NCBI GenBank assembly: GCA_050084515.1
Contig: CM114275.1
Location: forward strand, 11,966,001-12,030,000
DNA: 64,000 bases
Source: Blasia pusilla
Taxonomy: Eukaryota; Marchantiophyta; Marchantiopsida; Blasiales
Direction: 5' to 3'
The notes under the pieces: generated by a model
Told to the model about the DNA's origin: nothing
Database searches by the model: none
The model's input: the letters and a program-made list of their open reading frames with translations, nothing else
Shown here: piece by piece, positions 10,009 through 22,837 of the stretch
Layout: every line of letters starts with the position of its first letter
Numbering within the stretch: position 1 is the stretch's first letter
Program-made: the position numbers and the translations under genes

Positions 10009-10941
10009 TCAGCGGTCTCTGTCACTCCATGCTAACACCATGTCCACAATTGTTCTTGTGAACCCAAAGGTCCTGACGATAGATTCAATGAAAGTGTCAA
10101 ATGCCAAGAGATTTTCTTCCAGCTTGCCAACATAAACCTTCTTGTTCCCCTCATCTTGGAAGTTCTCTATCCTCCATTTCCTGATCACTCCTTTCACTCG
10201 TTTGGTCGAGCATTTAAAACTTTGCGCCAACTCTATCCAGACCAACGAATGATATGATCTTCCAATGTCTATTGCATCCATTGTGATCTTCCCATTGCTT
10301 GTGTAGTGTTCCTCATCCACAACTATGTAGTTCACAATGGAGCTTTCATTCACCTTGAAGTTGACCCTAGTCCAAGTCGGGGAACGTGCCTTATGCCTAT
10401 TATTCAGTGCCAACAGTTGAAGTTCCTTCAACATCGAGATTAACCATGTGCCATTTCCATTCACTCTCACATCTCCAAACATGCCGATCTTTGCTTGGGG
10501 ATCAGTGCCTTGCTCCACCCAATGGTTGAAGCCTCCCAACAACACCATGCTCCCCTTTATTTGGAATCCAAGGCAATCAGTTCTCACGCTATCAAACGTT
10601 GCCTCTGTTAGAGTAGAAGATTCATTGTTTGTGGGCATGTAAATACACCCAATATACATATACCTTGAGTTGCACTCTGCTTGGATGTTGACCCATATGT
10701 TATGTTCATACTCAAGCCCTGTGTTGATGATCTCATACCTATCCACCATGAAGTCTCTGATGAAGAAGCGGATACCCTTCATACATATGCTATTGTCTGC
10801 TTGGGTGTTGCACATCTTTCCAAACCATGCATAGTGTGGTACAGGGGATATCACCATTAACTTGGTTTCCCAAGTTTCCTGACCACCACATGTATAGATT
10901 TGATTTTTCAGCAATACTTCAGCAACCTCAAGCTGCTTCAT
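10009..10941 (-). pseudogene. LINE apurinic-type endonuclease domain
   Basis: This is a 310-codon open segment with GGQETWETKLM (the QET catalytic Glu), IYMPTNNES, LLGGFNHWV (the GDFN motif with Asp changed to Gly), SIVNYIVVDEEHY (SxxDY-type, Asp changed to Asn) and SYHSLVWIEL (the SDH motif with Asp changed to Tyr). LINE endonucleases nick target DNA to prime reverse transcription. At least three key acidic residues are replaced, so the enzyme is dead even though the frame is open. It continues after residue 230 into the spacer that precedes the RT. Confidence 0.8.
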
Positions 10942-10965
10942 TGGATGGGTCAGTCCACAAAAGTT

Positions 10966-11451
10966 TTAGTTATCCATACGGAGACTTGTCACTAAGTGGG
11001 TTGGAGGTTGGTGTGCACGCTTTTGGTGTAGGTGTGGTTGCTTGCAACATGGAACCTCTTCATGTGCAGGCTCTTCATCGTTGGTTCCTTGGAGAGCACT
11101 AAACATATTAGATGAGTAGATCACCAACCGTTTTGTGGAGATGGGCCTTTCCTTCAAGTTGGAACCACCCTCAACTACTATAGCTCTCCAGTTGAAGGCA
11201 CATCTCAATTCTTGAGACGCCTGGTTTTTGTTGCAAGCCAAGTATTGGCCTCCTCTGCCCTTGATGGTCGCCTTGAAGATACACTGACGGCCATTCATCA
11301 TCCAAGTAACCCCAAGTGTAGCGAGGAATTCAAAGCCCAAAGTTGCGCACATGATCTTAAATGTGACATAGTCTACTGTCAAACATACACTGAAAATGAT
11401 CATGAGGAACCTTGGTCTCTCCCTATAGACCAATTGGAACTCTCTGTCCAT
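10966..11451 (-). pseudogene. LINE ORF1-like segment
   Basis: This is a 161-codon open segment directly upstream of the endonuclease. It reads FQLVYRERPRFLMIIFSVCL near the start and WMMNGRQCIFKATIKGRG later. The style (hydrophobic beta-rich, then basic) fits the nucleic-acid-binding ORF1 or DUF4283-like proteins of plant LINEs. The assignment rests on position and general resemblance. No CCHC knuckle was found; PCCKQPH near the end could be a remnant. Confidence 0.5.
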
Positions 11452-11829
11452 ATCCTCCTATAGATCGTCACTATCTGCCAAGGTGAACAACCCTGGCATT
11501 AAGCTAGATAGGAGGATCCGTGAATCTAGCTTCAAAATAAGGAGAGATCTCCATTTCTCCAACTAAGTCCATTGGACACCTTATTCGTGGCATAACTGCC
11601 ACAAGTCACATAGATTACACGACACACTACTTCACACCTACCAACCAAGGGAACGACATCGCAAGCTCACAACAAGTTCCAACTATAGCAATAAGAAACT
11701 CGATAGAGAGTATTGCTACATTACTTGCATGAGGTTCACTCATTATAAGCAACCCAAGAGCATCTCAACCCAACATATCATGCCTATCAAGACTTATATT
11801 TTTGGGATTTCAACCCGACCCAACCCAAC

Positions 11830-12307
11830 AGAGAGAGAGAGAGAGAGAGAGAGACTGTACTCATTAAGTAGCGCCTGTCGTAGCCTTGCGACCATAGACC
11901 CCGCGCCCTGGTTGGATGGTGCTTGAGACTGGGATGGGTGTAGAGAGAGAAGCAAGTGAAGAAGGTACCATATGAGAGGAGGGAGACACTCTCATATAGT
12001 GTGAGTGCTGACCAAACGACGTGTTTGTGCGGAACTTCGAAGTGTCAACCAAGAAACTCTTCACCACACAATCTACTTTACCTGATTGGGATCCCCAGTA
12101 GACATTACTTACCAATGCAGCAGCTTTGGGCAAAGAGAGAGAGAGAGAGAGAGAGAGTACTCATTAAGTAGTGCATGTCGTAGCCTTGCGAGCGTACACC
12201 TCACACCCTGATTGGAAGGTGCATGAGACTGGGGAGAGACTGCACACATTAAGTAGTGCCTATCATAGACCCCACTCCCCGGTTGGACGGTGCTTGAGAC
12301 ACACGAG
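11830..12307 (+). repeat. Three imperfect copies of a GA-tract plus about 75-bp motif
   Basis: Copies at 11830-11933, 12138-12235 and 12235-12307. The first two start with a (GA)n run and continue CTCATTAAGTAG; all share the TAAGTAG and GGTTGGA/GATTGGA-GGTGC-TGAGAC blocks. The third is shorter and joins the second directly. The (GA)n tracts at 11830-11852 and 12138-12158 may have mediated the duplications. No coding role is seen. Confidence 0.7.
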
Positions 12308-12309
12308 AG

Positions 12310-13900
12310 AAGAGATTGCTCCTCACAAATGGAGTTATCTATATGAAACATTTCTATCTCACTTTTGGTTCAATTGTATGATTTTCGTTTGCGTGCATAA
12401 ATTTATTTTTGATTGTATGTGAATCTACCCATGCATTGAAAAAATCTACAATGTTTGATTGTGGATGTGATTAACAATGTAAACTGTGTGGCAATGTGTA
12501 TACGTGTGACACATCCTACTTGCGATTGCTCTCAAACCCCAAGCTTCCCTTGGTTACAAATCATGTTATGAACATCTCCACTTATTAACACAAATACTTC
12601 CCTTACATTCATTTAAAGTCTACTAAGACCCTAAACCCAAAATATCCTCCACAATCCAAGTTCAAGGATTTCATTTAATCTACACTAGGATTTAAGGTTA
12701 TGTAGGACGATACACATGGATCCACGCTAAGTCAAACAGGTTTGTTTGAGCACTTCGAGGACACTCCGATAACTCATTAGGGAGACAAGGGCACGTGATC
12801 CAAGTTGGAAAGCGATATTGGAAGCCTAATTGTGTGTCTTAGGTGATTCCAAAAGAATACCACTCCAATAATGAGGGGAGTTATGGTGAACATACACACC
12901 CATACACAACGTGTCTCTTACATCCACTAACACCATACATGACATGTACCCCATCACATCCACATGTAAATCAAGAGAAGAAACAGCACAATGGGTGAAG
13001 AGATGTCATCTGAATGACATCACAATTTAGACCCGTTTCAAATGTTTGTTAGGTTAGACTCTCCACCCTCATCTCATTAAGGGGTGAGTGGTTGATGTCC
13101 TAGCACAAAAAGAGTGAGATAAGCTTCTCCCATTTACACTAAGAGGTGAGTAAAATTTTCAATTGCGTAACTAGCCATATCAATAAAGTATTTGAGGTTC
13201 CCATTAGTAGGTTTTGCATGAACAAAAACTTATCTGAAAGCTTCCAACTTCAGCAGGAGAAAAACAGTAAATCATGGCCTTGATATATAACACTTTTTCC
13301 TAGTCAAAGGCCCTCCATGTGGCATGTGGCACAGGGTACACAAACCCACCTTTGCCATTCCTGGGCCCACTTCTTCATTAGCCAATCCCAACTCTCACAC
13401 TAGGCTGCAAGAAGGTGAATAGAGAAAGTCTCAAAACCCAACAATAACTCCTACCCGAAAACGTAAAAAATCAGGGCTGGACAAAGATACTTTGGAATCC
13501 TGAAGTTCAATCAACTGAGAGAGTGCGCATATGTGCAAAACACATGTACCATGCAGTAGAGGGCAGTTTTCTATCTCAACTGTGCTGGGGGGAGAAGGGG
13601 TATTGGGTAGAACTATGACAGATTGGAGTTTTATTGAGTAACGGGAGGTTGTGAGGCCTTAGAGATATCTGACTACCAAAGCCTAACCAAATTGATCCTG
13701 CAGCTACCATAAATTGGTTCCCTAACAAGAAGATTTTCCATATATGAAAAACTAATCACAAAGAAAGTTGAAATTGACAATAGGCAAGTCAGCTAAGGAT
13801 AATCAAACATGTCAATCAATATAGTAGATATCTTACCTCTGGTGATACTTAACATAATTTTGATGATAAGGAAACTCATTCATGACACTGATTTGAACAC
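12310..13900. other. Intergenic stretch, no gene recognised
   Basis: No exon-like segment, transposon domain or clear repeat was found. It lies just downstream of the 3' end of the BCL7-like gene on the minus strand, so its upper part probably holds that gene's 3' untranslated region. Confidence 0.4.
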
Positions 13901-14024
13901 TCCAGCTACCAGCAGCTTTGGTTGGTATTCAGATTTTGAACATGGAGACCACTTAAGACCTTTGATTAAACAGACTGAGGCATCTGAACACTTAATTTTG
14001 ATGAAGACTCCTTCCCTTGTTTTA

Positions 14025-17000
14025 CTAGTTGGAATCACCTGTACTGGGTTGAGGACCCTGACACTGCAACAAAACATTTCAGAATCACCTTGGATGATGT
14101 CCCAAAAGTCTGACAAGGTTGTGCAGTAAATAAAGTCTACAACTAGCTACTCTCAATGGAGAATGCATGTCACAAGAAAGAAAAGAGCTAGAACTCAATG
14201 ATTAAAAACTTGAATCCAGCACAAGCTCAATGGGGTAACCCAAAAAGAATGAAAGACCATGGTTAGTTGGATTGGCGGCGTGGATTTCAAAACCTGGTTA
14301 TGGCTATGTAACCAACGGGCAGAGAAAGCCAGTTGACATCATGGGGCCTAGAGAGATTCAACAGAAATCTCAATGGAAACCAGTGGAATGCCTCGCAACC
14401 AAGCGGCTGTCCAATCCTATCTACAGGGACCAGTAACGGCAAGACGGGACTAGCAAGATACCACAATTAGTCCCTCCCAACTCCTCAGTTGTAGGGTCTT
14501 ACGCTCTCTACATGTTCCAACGTTTAGTTACCGCTGCGTAGCCTTGGGAAAACTCACATTTCAGATATTTACCCTGAGCCACTGTAGGAATTCCAATCAC
14601 AGATCACAGTGGTCTCCCAAGCTAAAAGGAGGTAAGTAAAGGAATGGCTAAGTGGCAATTTTTAAAGCTCCACACGGAAAACTAGATGCCCATGAATTAA
14701 TGTCATAAGGATCAAGAGAAATAAGGAAATAATAGAATTCCACTACAAAGGAAACGAATCTTGAATTTTGATTTGAACTCTCGCCTTCAGTGCAAAAATG
14801 TAAATGATTACCTTGTCTTGGATTTCTCCAGAATCAGACACCTTGACATCAACAACCATATCAGTTGCTGTGTCATTACCCCCTTCGTTTTCATTCTCTC
14901 TGTGTGAAGGTTCTTCAGCCTCTTCTACAGCCTTCTTTGCAATCTCCTCATTTTTCCTTTGAATTACAACAGCAACCTGTGCAATTTCAAAATAGCTTCA
15001 AGTCATACTGGTAACAGGACAACGTTCTAAATAACATGGTGTGAGAAACCATATTGCAAACCTCATATTCTCAAAGACTTAAAGCTGATTGGTAAGTGTA
15101 GCCTGCATATTTGTACTTCCCCTCAAAATGAATTTCAAGATCCTCTAAAATATGAACAGGTAATGCAATTAAAATATTTTCCACAAGAAGAACGTTTTCC
15201 TCATATCTCCTTGGAAACAAAAGACCTCTGATCGGATCCTAAGGTTGAAAAAAGAACCAGAAAACACACATAAGGACGCACTGACTGTGTTGTGAGATGG
15301 CAAGTTTAACTATGAAGGGAAGCAAGAAAAAATGACCACAAAACTCCCCTGAAAGCATGCATGAATCCATGCAGGGTTGTTCAACCTTATTTGGTCAAGA
15401 AAGCATTTCATCATTCACTATGGCTCAAATCTCCGAGACCACGTCATTTTAAAGAAGGTATTACATGCTGAGGTCATTGTACACCAGGGCATGGTCTCTG
15501 TGACTCTTTATCCTCTAGGTGACTATTGAAGGACTTCAACATCCGAGCCAGGTTATCGGATGAATTTCTCCAAGAGATGGCAAAAATTGTACTTATATGC
15601 TTGAAAGAATATTGATGAAAGAGAAAGCCATGGCACAATCTAGCAACCCAGACGCTGTATGACACAGAGATCCAGTTAAATTGGGCTGCTCAATTCTTCT
15701 CAGATTGTCTGCGTATAAGATCTCTGTTAGGAAAGTGAATTCTCTGAGTTATTTTTGTTAAACGAATCAACAAATGACTTTTCCACTCCTTGGAGAAGAG
15801 AGAGGAGCCATACTTTAGTCAGTCCAGTTAGTTGGATGGCTTTGGGTAGGGTTACATGTGCTAAAACTTCCTCACAGATGATGGTTATATAATTTCCTAG
15901 TCCTTTCAGACTTTCCAAACGTTTCATTTTGATTACCAGTTGAAAGCAAACTGTTATTCACCTACACAAAGACCTAAGATTGTTAGCTAGAAATATTGTA
16001 TGAAGCATAGGGAACAATCAGCCACCAAAGGCTAACTGTTTCACTTAATATGACGATTCAAAAGTTTGATTATGACTTATCTGGTTCTCATACACATTTT
16101 TGCAGTTACCTCAACTTGACACTTCCCTCATCATTGGGCTTACCTTACCAAACTGTTAAGTGAACTATATTTTCATGTAGTCCACTTAACATGATCCTCA
16201 TGATAGTGACCTTTCAGCCCATATCAAATCATCCATCAGAACTTGCCATTTAAGATAATCACTCCTAGTTTTTGAATGGAATTTTCTTGTGGCAGAAAAC
16301 TCTTGGGTTAAGTTTTTAGTTTCAATGATGTGGCTTAGGAATTGGTTCTAGCTAACTCAGGTCACCACTGCATTATGAGATACCAGTTTCAAGAATGCGG
16401 ACATTCTGATAACGAAGATCTGGACAAACACACTCTAAAGCTAATCTGCTGTACCATACCGTCTAGCTGCTTGAAAGAACAGACAAATTCGCCGTTGTGA
16501 CCACTCTTGCATGAGTGGGGGACTGGGTGCACAACTTTTGATCCATTTCTCCCATTAGGACAATGGCATGTGCCATGGGTATAATAATATTAGGTTGATA
16601 TAAGAAACACTGTTAGGGACATGTCCTAATTGTGTTCAGCTTTGCTAATGATCTGCATACTGTGACAAACCTAATATAGCCCACTACCTTTACGAAAACC
16701 AAAAAAAATTGGGTATCAAAAAGATGCTACGGCTCTTCTTCAGTTGTTGGTCTTCAGGTAGCAAATTCGATTCCGTCAACAATCACATTCTGATCCCACA
16801 GGCTTGGGATCTAAGTTCTCATGTCTAATAACTATGTACAATAATGATCTCTGAACTAGCACGTTGATGATGTGTATCTATGTGAAAAGAGGATGAATTC
16901 TGTAACCTGATCATGGGTAAAAAGTAATATTTGTTGTTCTGCATCATTTGGGTCATAACTCCAGAACATTCACTAGGTGTGCTCCTTTGTATACAGATAA

Positions 17001-18489
17001 AGTCATGTTCTTCATGTCGTAGATGTGCAAGTATTCCATTCCCTTGGCCTCATTTGCAGCAAGCTAAAATCTATGTTTCAGTTTCCTTGTACAAGCCAGC
17101 TCTGATTGTCATTCAGGTTTCATTCATGTTGATTGATTCTAGCCGAATTCTAGGCATAAATGCAAGAGAGTTTGTGCTATCCACGAGTATTCTCTCTGGC
17201 ATTGTCAATCTACTCCCTATTCGTTAACCGTGAATTTGACTATTACCTTATCTAACCTAAAAAGTACTTTCCCCCAATCCATCATCACCTACCAGAGATG
17301 CAAGTATAAGTATGCCCGTTTTATCTAACTACTAATTACACAGCGATAATGTACTCTAAAGGCAATGCTTGTCTTCACATTCCCGACATGGGCCACAAAC
17401 CCAATATCAATGGGGTAAGGCGAAGTGAAAGAATGCCATTCGTCAACTACATGCAAAACTTGGCATGTGCAAGACAAGCAGACGACTTTAGGCAGGGGAG
17501 TAGTTGTCATTTTCCCACTGACGGATCTCAAGTTCATAAGTTCAAGTCCTTTGTGGTGAATCCGAGGAAATAGGAGAAGGTGGAGAAACGAATTAACACA
17601 AACGTAGCAAATTAGAAACAGAATTTATTTTCTCTCCACTTCTTGCAAGCGACCCATGAGTGACCAAACTACTTCACCTTACACTCACATCAAATTGACC
17701 ACTGAAGCATGTGACTAACCCTCATGAAAGCGCAAATACGGATCCGTCAGATTTATGAACAAGGAGAAGAGTGACGTACAGGTAAGTACTTGACAGGTCG
17801 AGGAGTGAATGTTGTAGTCTCCTCCAGGATATTTGAGTCTTCCTTTGCTCCTGTTCCTGATATACAACACCCATTACAGTTCCAGCCGAATGAAACCGAT
17901 TCCAAGCATCAACGAGAAGATCTTCAACGAGACGGTAATTACACCCGTAATTAGTTAGAGGTGTGCATTATTGAACGTTCTAATATTTACGTTGAAGAAA
18001 GGCCATGTACCAAAGAGACCTGTATTAAACAAGGACGAGTTAAACTCAAAGTCTCTAGAGCATACTAGTCGTTGAGATAACTCTAGAGATCAATTGTGCA
18101 ACAAGAAACACGAAAGAACACGGAACGAACCCTTTCCGACTCCGTTCTCAAAGTTGAGTTTGCAAACCACGCGGAGGCTAGCTAAATCTGCAAAAACTGT
18201 TCGGGCGTAGAGGTGGCAAGAGGCCCAGAAGTTAAGGGAAAAAAAATCCTGCATTCATGCAGCCAGAACAGACACAAAAAAATATTCAAGTACCTCCATT
18301 AGATGGTGTAAGTGGGTTCCATTTGTAGAGCAGGATGCGAGCAGCAGATGGCGACGGGGAGGATGATGAGACAGGTGACCACACTTTACGCCAACGGCGC
18401 ACTGGTCCGACAAACACCTGAGCAGGACCACCGTGCCGTGTCGATGACCGGCTTCCCATTCGCGTCGCTCCCGCTGGTGCAGAATCCAT
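14025..18489 (-). CDS. BCL7-domain-like protein, probable SWI/SNF complex subunit (BDH family)
   Basis: A spliced gene, exons at 18489-18294, 17856-17780, 14976-14812 and 14063-14025, giving 158 residues. Phases agree at every junction: exon 1 ends after one base of a Gly codon, and exons 2 and 3 end in phase 0. Acceptors are CAG; donors are GTACTT, GTACGT and GTAATC. Residues 26-59 (FVGPVRRWRKVWSPV, then LLYKWNPLTP) match the BCL7 N-terminal pattern of a Trp-rich basic segment followed by a KWxP strand. After KYLPVAVVIQRKNEEIAKKA the protein is acidic. Plant BDH1/BDH2 proteins are accessory subunits of BRM/SYD-type nucleosome remodellers in the nucleus. The start at MDSAPAG was chosen because MGSRS follows as in the family; M11 is an alternative. 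Intron 2 is long (2.8 kb). Exon 4 is the least certain part. Confidence 0.75.
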
Positions 18490-19050
18490 TTCTGGTGGAA
18501 CAAACTTCACTCAAACTTCGCTTGGTAGTAGCCACCTTAACTCAGTCAATTCCAGCACTGAAAGATCGACTACCCCCGCGATGGCAGGTGATTGCACAAA
18601 ACGTCATCTTCGGGAACATTGCTTTTCAATCCACGATCCATTTGTTTTTCTGAACGTTACAGCTCTACGGGAGGACTTAGTCGTCTCCGGTTTTTCCCGT
18701 ACTCTATCCTGTAGATACTTCGGCATTTTCAAACAAAGTATCGTTAACTAGTAATATTTTCCACTTGAGATTTTAAATCTATTTTTTAATTTTAAAAGAG
18801 TAATGAAATTTTATTTTTAAATAATAAATAAATTAAGTCCGTGGGATCCAAAGGAATAAAAGATTAAAAAGCATATCAGAAATAGAATACCGAATCACGA
18901 AAGACCCTATAGGTCTTATCTTAGTGAATGCCCATAGTACTTGAGCAATGAATAATGATATCGCTAAAATAGCAAGCTGAATCATAAGGCATTTACGGTA
19001 GTAAGGAATAGAAATTTCCCACATCTATTTTATGAGGTAGTCTGATATGT
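18490..19050. other. 5' flank of the BCL7-like gene
   Basis: This interval separates the start of the BCL7-like gene from the LINE remnant. It presumably contains the promoter and 5' untranslated region. An AT-rich block lies at about 18720-18840. No specific promoter element can be assigned. Confidence 0.35.
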
Positions 19051-19079
19051 TCATACTTGGGACACGTAACAAACACATG

Positions 19080-21191
19080 CTCTTCGTCCTTAATATTTCC
19101 TATATCATATAATCTATATATTAGTTCGCTTCTATGAATGTTGAACCATCGTCCTTCCTCAACTCCAAATTTCTGAGATTAAGTCCAATGTCGTACGATG
19201 ATCTGACGTAAGAAAGTGGAGATCCCCGCAAGTAGGTACTTTTGTTCACATATACAAGCATAGGATTAACATAAAGTTGATAGTGCTCCACTTTTGTGCA
19301 AGGGCTTCTCCGAAGAGTGCTGAAAATTTGCCTCTATAGATGCTCGCATAGTGCCACCGATTTCAAGTCTCAATCATGTTCAGCCATATTCCATTTTGTA
19401 AACCAAGTCACCACATCTGTAATTCATCTTATGGAGCGTGTGGCCCCTAAAGTTTGATGAGGGAGTCGAGAAATATCAAGAGATCTCACCCTTGCAATAT
19501 AAGTGATGGTCAAGTAGAGAGCTTCCGCCTCAAGAGCAAGACAACTTGTTTCCACAAGAAGAATAGCATAAGGAGTTTGGTTTTTCACACCCAATTCTTC
19601 TTGTAGAAAGATTTTTTACACCCTCTCCAAACGCTCCCCACTTGTCTTCTTGCAAGTAGGGCCCCAAAATTTGATCCCATAGAAGACCGCAGAGAGAACT
19701 AAGCTCCTAAATAAGAACTTCTTAAGACTCCAAGATACAAGATGAGCTTTTCTACACCAATTTAAAAGTGAATATAAAGCTTTGTAACTTGCTTCTACTC
19801 CCTTTTGAAGACAATGTGCCAAACTATAGTCATGAGAGAAATCAATGGCTATATACTCATAACTCTTCACTTGTTCTAATTATAAACCTTTGTAAAAGAA
19901 CCTAAACTTGAATCTAGTATCCACTATAATGACTTTAGACTTCTCCATGTTAACCTCCATCCGATTCTTGGTACAATAACTTTCCAAAGTATCAAGGTAT
20001 TTTTGTAAATTAATAGCATCTCGTGCTAGTAATATGATATCATATGCATACAATATAGCATTGATAATAAAGTCTCCAAGCTTCATACCTTCACTTTGAC
20101 ATTCCTCCGACCACTTTTCAATGTCAACTATGAAAACTCCAAATAGAGTAGCAGAGAGAAGGCAACCTTGAATAACTCAAATAATATTCAAGATCTCTTC
20201 AGTTTGTGAATCTTTGATTTTGGCCCGAATGGATTGATACAATATGGCCATGGCAGCTAGAGGATTTTGTGGAACTCCAATGGTTTGCAGCTTATCCTAT
20301 AAGAGCTTACGAGGGACTTTATCAAAAGTTTTCTTGAAATAGATGAAACCACAAAATAAAGCTTTCCCATTGCCCTTGCATCTCTCCCATAGAATACGTA
20401 AGGCCAACCTATGGTCGATGGTATTGTATGTTGGTCGAAAATCAGCTTGGACTTCTGCTCTCTTTTGGGAAGACTCTGTCCATGCGCTCAACTTTGACTC
20501 CACTCATGTCCCAAAAAGCTTGGCAAAAACACTACCCACCATGATAATGTAATAGTTTGTCACCAAATCCTTCCTTCCTAATTTATGAATAGGAATAATC
20601 TCCCGTAGTGACCAAGTAGTAGGAAAACCATATATAGTAGCATCTCCCAATACTTTGGTGAGAATGGGCCTGATAGAATCTCCTCCCCACTTAAGAAATT
20701 CAACAGAAAGACCATCATAATCTTCACATTTGTCATTTTCTAGTTTTCTATGTTGAGTCATCACCCCTGCTTCAGAGAATAATCTTGCATGCCTTCACAA
20801 CAAGGCATAGATGCAGCATGGGGGAAGAAATAAAGGTATTCGGGAAAAGATGTCAAAGACTCGGCATCAAAAGTAGGTTTTGATGATTGTATTACGAACT
20901 GTTTCCAAAATGATTTGGGGCCGTTTTGGAGTTCTCTTATTAAAGACTTCTAATGCGCCACAAGAATGCTCGTTTCTAAGATTTCACCAATCGTTTGTAA
21001 GGTCTCGTCATGACAAGCCAACTAGGGATATCCAAAGATTCGTCCATTGATCTTAACCTTGCTTGCTTGCGGTCGGAATCAAACCATCCATCACAAGGTA
21101 GCCTTCTAGCATTTCTACCCCTATTTCGAGAAAAGAACTTGGATACCCAACTCCTCTCAATGATTTCACTCTTGCATGAAAATTTAAACAA
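19080..21191 (-). mobile_element. LINE-type non-LTR retrotransposon, degenerate (second copy)
   Basis: Minus-strand order: spacer after the endonuclease (20976-21191, with GWFDSDRKQAR and PYKRLVKS), RT start (20504-20764, with DGLSVEFLKWGGDSI and TWSLREIIPIHK), middle RT (20297-20503, with RPTYNTIDHRLALRIL and FKKTFDKVPRKLL), RT active-site region (19880-20086, with ILYAYDIILLA in place of YADD) and a C-terminal part (19616-19870, ending FWGPTCKKTSG). Further down to about 19080 another frame gives DEEHVFVTCPKYE, the zinc-binding tail of plant LINEs. Frames shift several times and the YADD box reads YAYD, so the copy is dead. It differs from the 9-11 kb LINE in sequence. Confidence 0.8.
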
Positions 21192-21239
21192 TACCTATTA
21201 TTCCCACCAAAGTAGCGTTCACTGCCTAAATTGTAATGA

Positions 21240-21850
21240 ATTTTAATTAATGAAATTCTTTTCTTTTTCAACTCAAATTCATTGTCCTTTCCCAAAATAT
21301 CACATGTGAATTACCCTAATTATTTTTAATTTCAAAATTTAAATCCAATTTCTATTTTCTTAAATCTTAGAAGAGTAATAACATTCCATTCTTCTCAGTA
21401 ATTCCAGTTAGTATTATTTTAAATGATATCCCTGTCCCCTAAATAATTTGGTTCTTCAATAAATTTTAAACAACTACTCTTTCTCTATTGAAATTCATTT
21501 TCCCTTCCCATCAAATATGAATTAAGAAAAAAAATTGTAAAATTTTGGTTATTTTTTCTACTTATCCCACTTGGTTATCAATTAGGATCACCCATTATAA
21601 TATAAAATAATTAAATTATCAATCATTAATTGATTAATAAAATTAATTTTCCTCTTCCACTCAATATCATTCTCTCTAACCATCTATTGTAACTCAAGGA
21701 AAATAATTCAAACATGTTGCTTTTTGTCTCATTAACCCACTATTATGTCTCATTGTACTTGTAGGATATTTCATCCTCTGCCATTTACTTTACAACCTAC
21801 ATGAAATTCAACATTGTCAATAACCAACAGTTTTTTACTATAGTCCTTTT
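21240..21850. other. AT-rich gene-free stretch
   Basis: Very AT-rich sequence with no coding segment or recognisable element between the LINE and the coiled-coil gene fragment. Confidence 0.35.
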
Positions 21851-21869
21851 TTGAGTGCCAAGAAACAAT

Positions 21870-22620
21870 TATCGATCATTACTTACCCTCTCGAAGATTG
21901 GGTCAGTGTCGCTTCCGGCAAGTTGCTCTGGAGCAGCAGCAGGCAACTTCACGGGATACTCATCCATGATGAAGAGGTCAATTTCTTCTAGAGGTTTTAA
22001 GGATGACGTTGTCTCTCCTCTAGAACTCAATCCTGGGATGTCCACCATCTCGACACTTGCAGTCCTCTTCTCTTACTGACTGTGTATAATATCGTCGGCG
22101 TTAGTATCATCCATGTGACTGTTGGATTTCCAAGAGGAGACATCCTCCATTTCAACACTCTCCATGGGAGGTGTTGGGCTTTCCACTTTCATGACCACAA
22201 CCTTCTCCTTCCGCGTTGCGGCCAATTCTTTTTTCATGTAGAGGGCATCCTACCACTTCTTCTGTTTGAGCTTGTTTGCAATTCTTTTCTTCTCTGCCTT
22301 ATTTTCCTCTGAGACCAATTTGAGTTGTTGCTTTCCAAGCTTCTCGAGAGTGAGCTTCGTCTCCATCTCTTGTCATGCTTGCGCATCTTTGCTTTTCTCT
22401 CCCGCTCCGCAATCTTGTCTTGTTGTATGTCTGCGGCCAAGCGTCCGGCAAAAGAATCCAGCTTAAAAGTGTCGGAGGAGTTGGGAGTGAAGCTTCCACC
22501 CTTGCTGGCTGGGGCCTTTTCCCGAGGAGAATTATCGATGTCGAAGACATTTGACGCGATCAATTCAAATATGGGCAAGAAGCTAAGATTTGAGCTCAGT
22601 CTGACCGTAAAAAAATTTGA
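21870..22620 (-). pseudogene. Coiled-coil protein gene fragment of the palindrome-array repeat family (copy 1)
   Basis: On the minus strand, 22578-22234 gives GSFTPNSSDTFKLDSFAGR followed by ADIQQDKIAERERKAKMRKH, a charged helical stretch. Lower down (about 22000-21880) a frame contains a segment related to the plus-strand piece DTDPIFERVRSLS at 57.2 kb; both copies also share, read in the antisense frame, LLTLSKIGSVS. The second copy at 56.58-57.35 kb has the same order (GSVTPKS, then ADIRQHEIEDREREV, then a coiled coil). In both, a palindrome array lies just 5' of the gene (22838-23295 here). The function is unknown. The heptad-like basic/acidic content suggests a coiled coil. Confidence 0.5.
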
Positions 22621-22837
22621 CTAGCAAAACAATAAGGGGAATGTTGCGCTAATTCACTGCCGACCAACTAAGTCTTGGAAGGGAGAAGAGCTCTTGCTAA
22701 ATCGTGGAAAATGAAAAAATGAAAGGCGTCAAATCTGGTCCTTGGATCAGAGTTTCAGAGCCGTTGGATCTCAACCGTCGGGGCAACAACAATAGAAGAC
22801 CGTTGGGGCAACAACGATAATGGACCGATGCGGCATG

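Larger units (their letters stand above)
9040..11451 (-). mobile_element. LINE-type non-LTR retrotransposon, degenerate
   Basis: Read on the minus strand: an ORF1-like segment (10966-11451), an AP endonuclease (10009-10941), then reverse transcriptase pieces (about 9900-9040). The RT ends at NYRGITLLSVVMKLLCHILN with ILNNRI and a later Gln-Val region. About 9360-9630 gives ELVNELLKYGDVAMA and SLVSLFNLV, the usual LINE lead into the RT core. The downstream RT half, including the YxDD box, is missing, so the 3' end appears lost near 9040, although LINE insertions are usually 5'-truncated. Confidence 0.8.

Noticed and set aside
14039-14063. BCL7-like exon 4 ending at a GT donor at 14038 with further exons downstream
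   Set aside because: Reading on gives an in-frame stop twelve codons after the acceptor and a protein length usual for the family; the downstream exons would be unsupported.
18312-18653. 113-codon plus-strand open frame
   Set aside because: Antisense to exon 1 of the BCL7-like gene; no domain.
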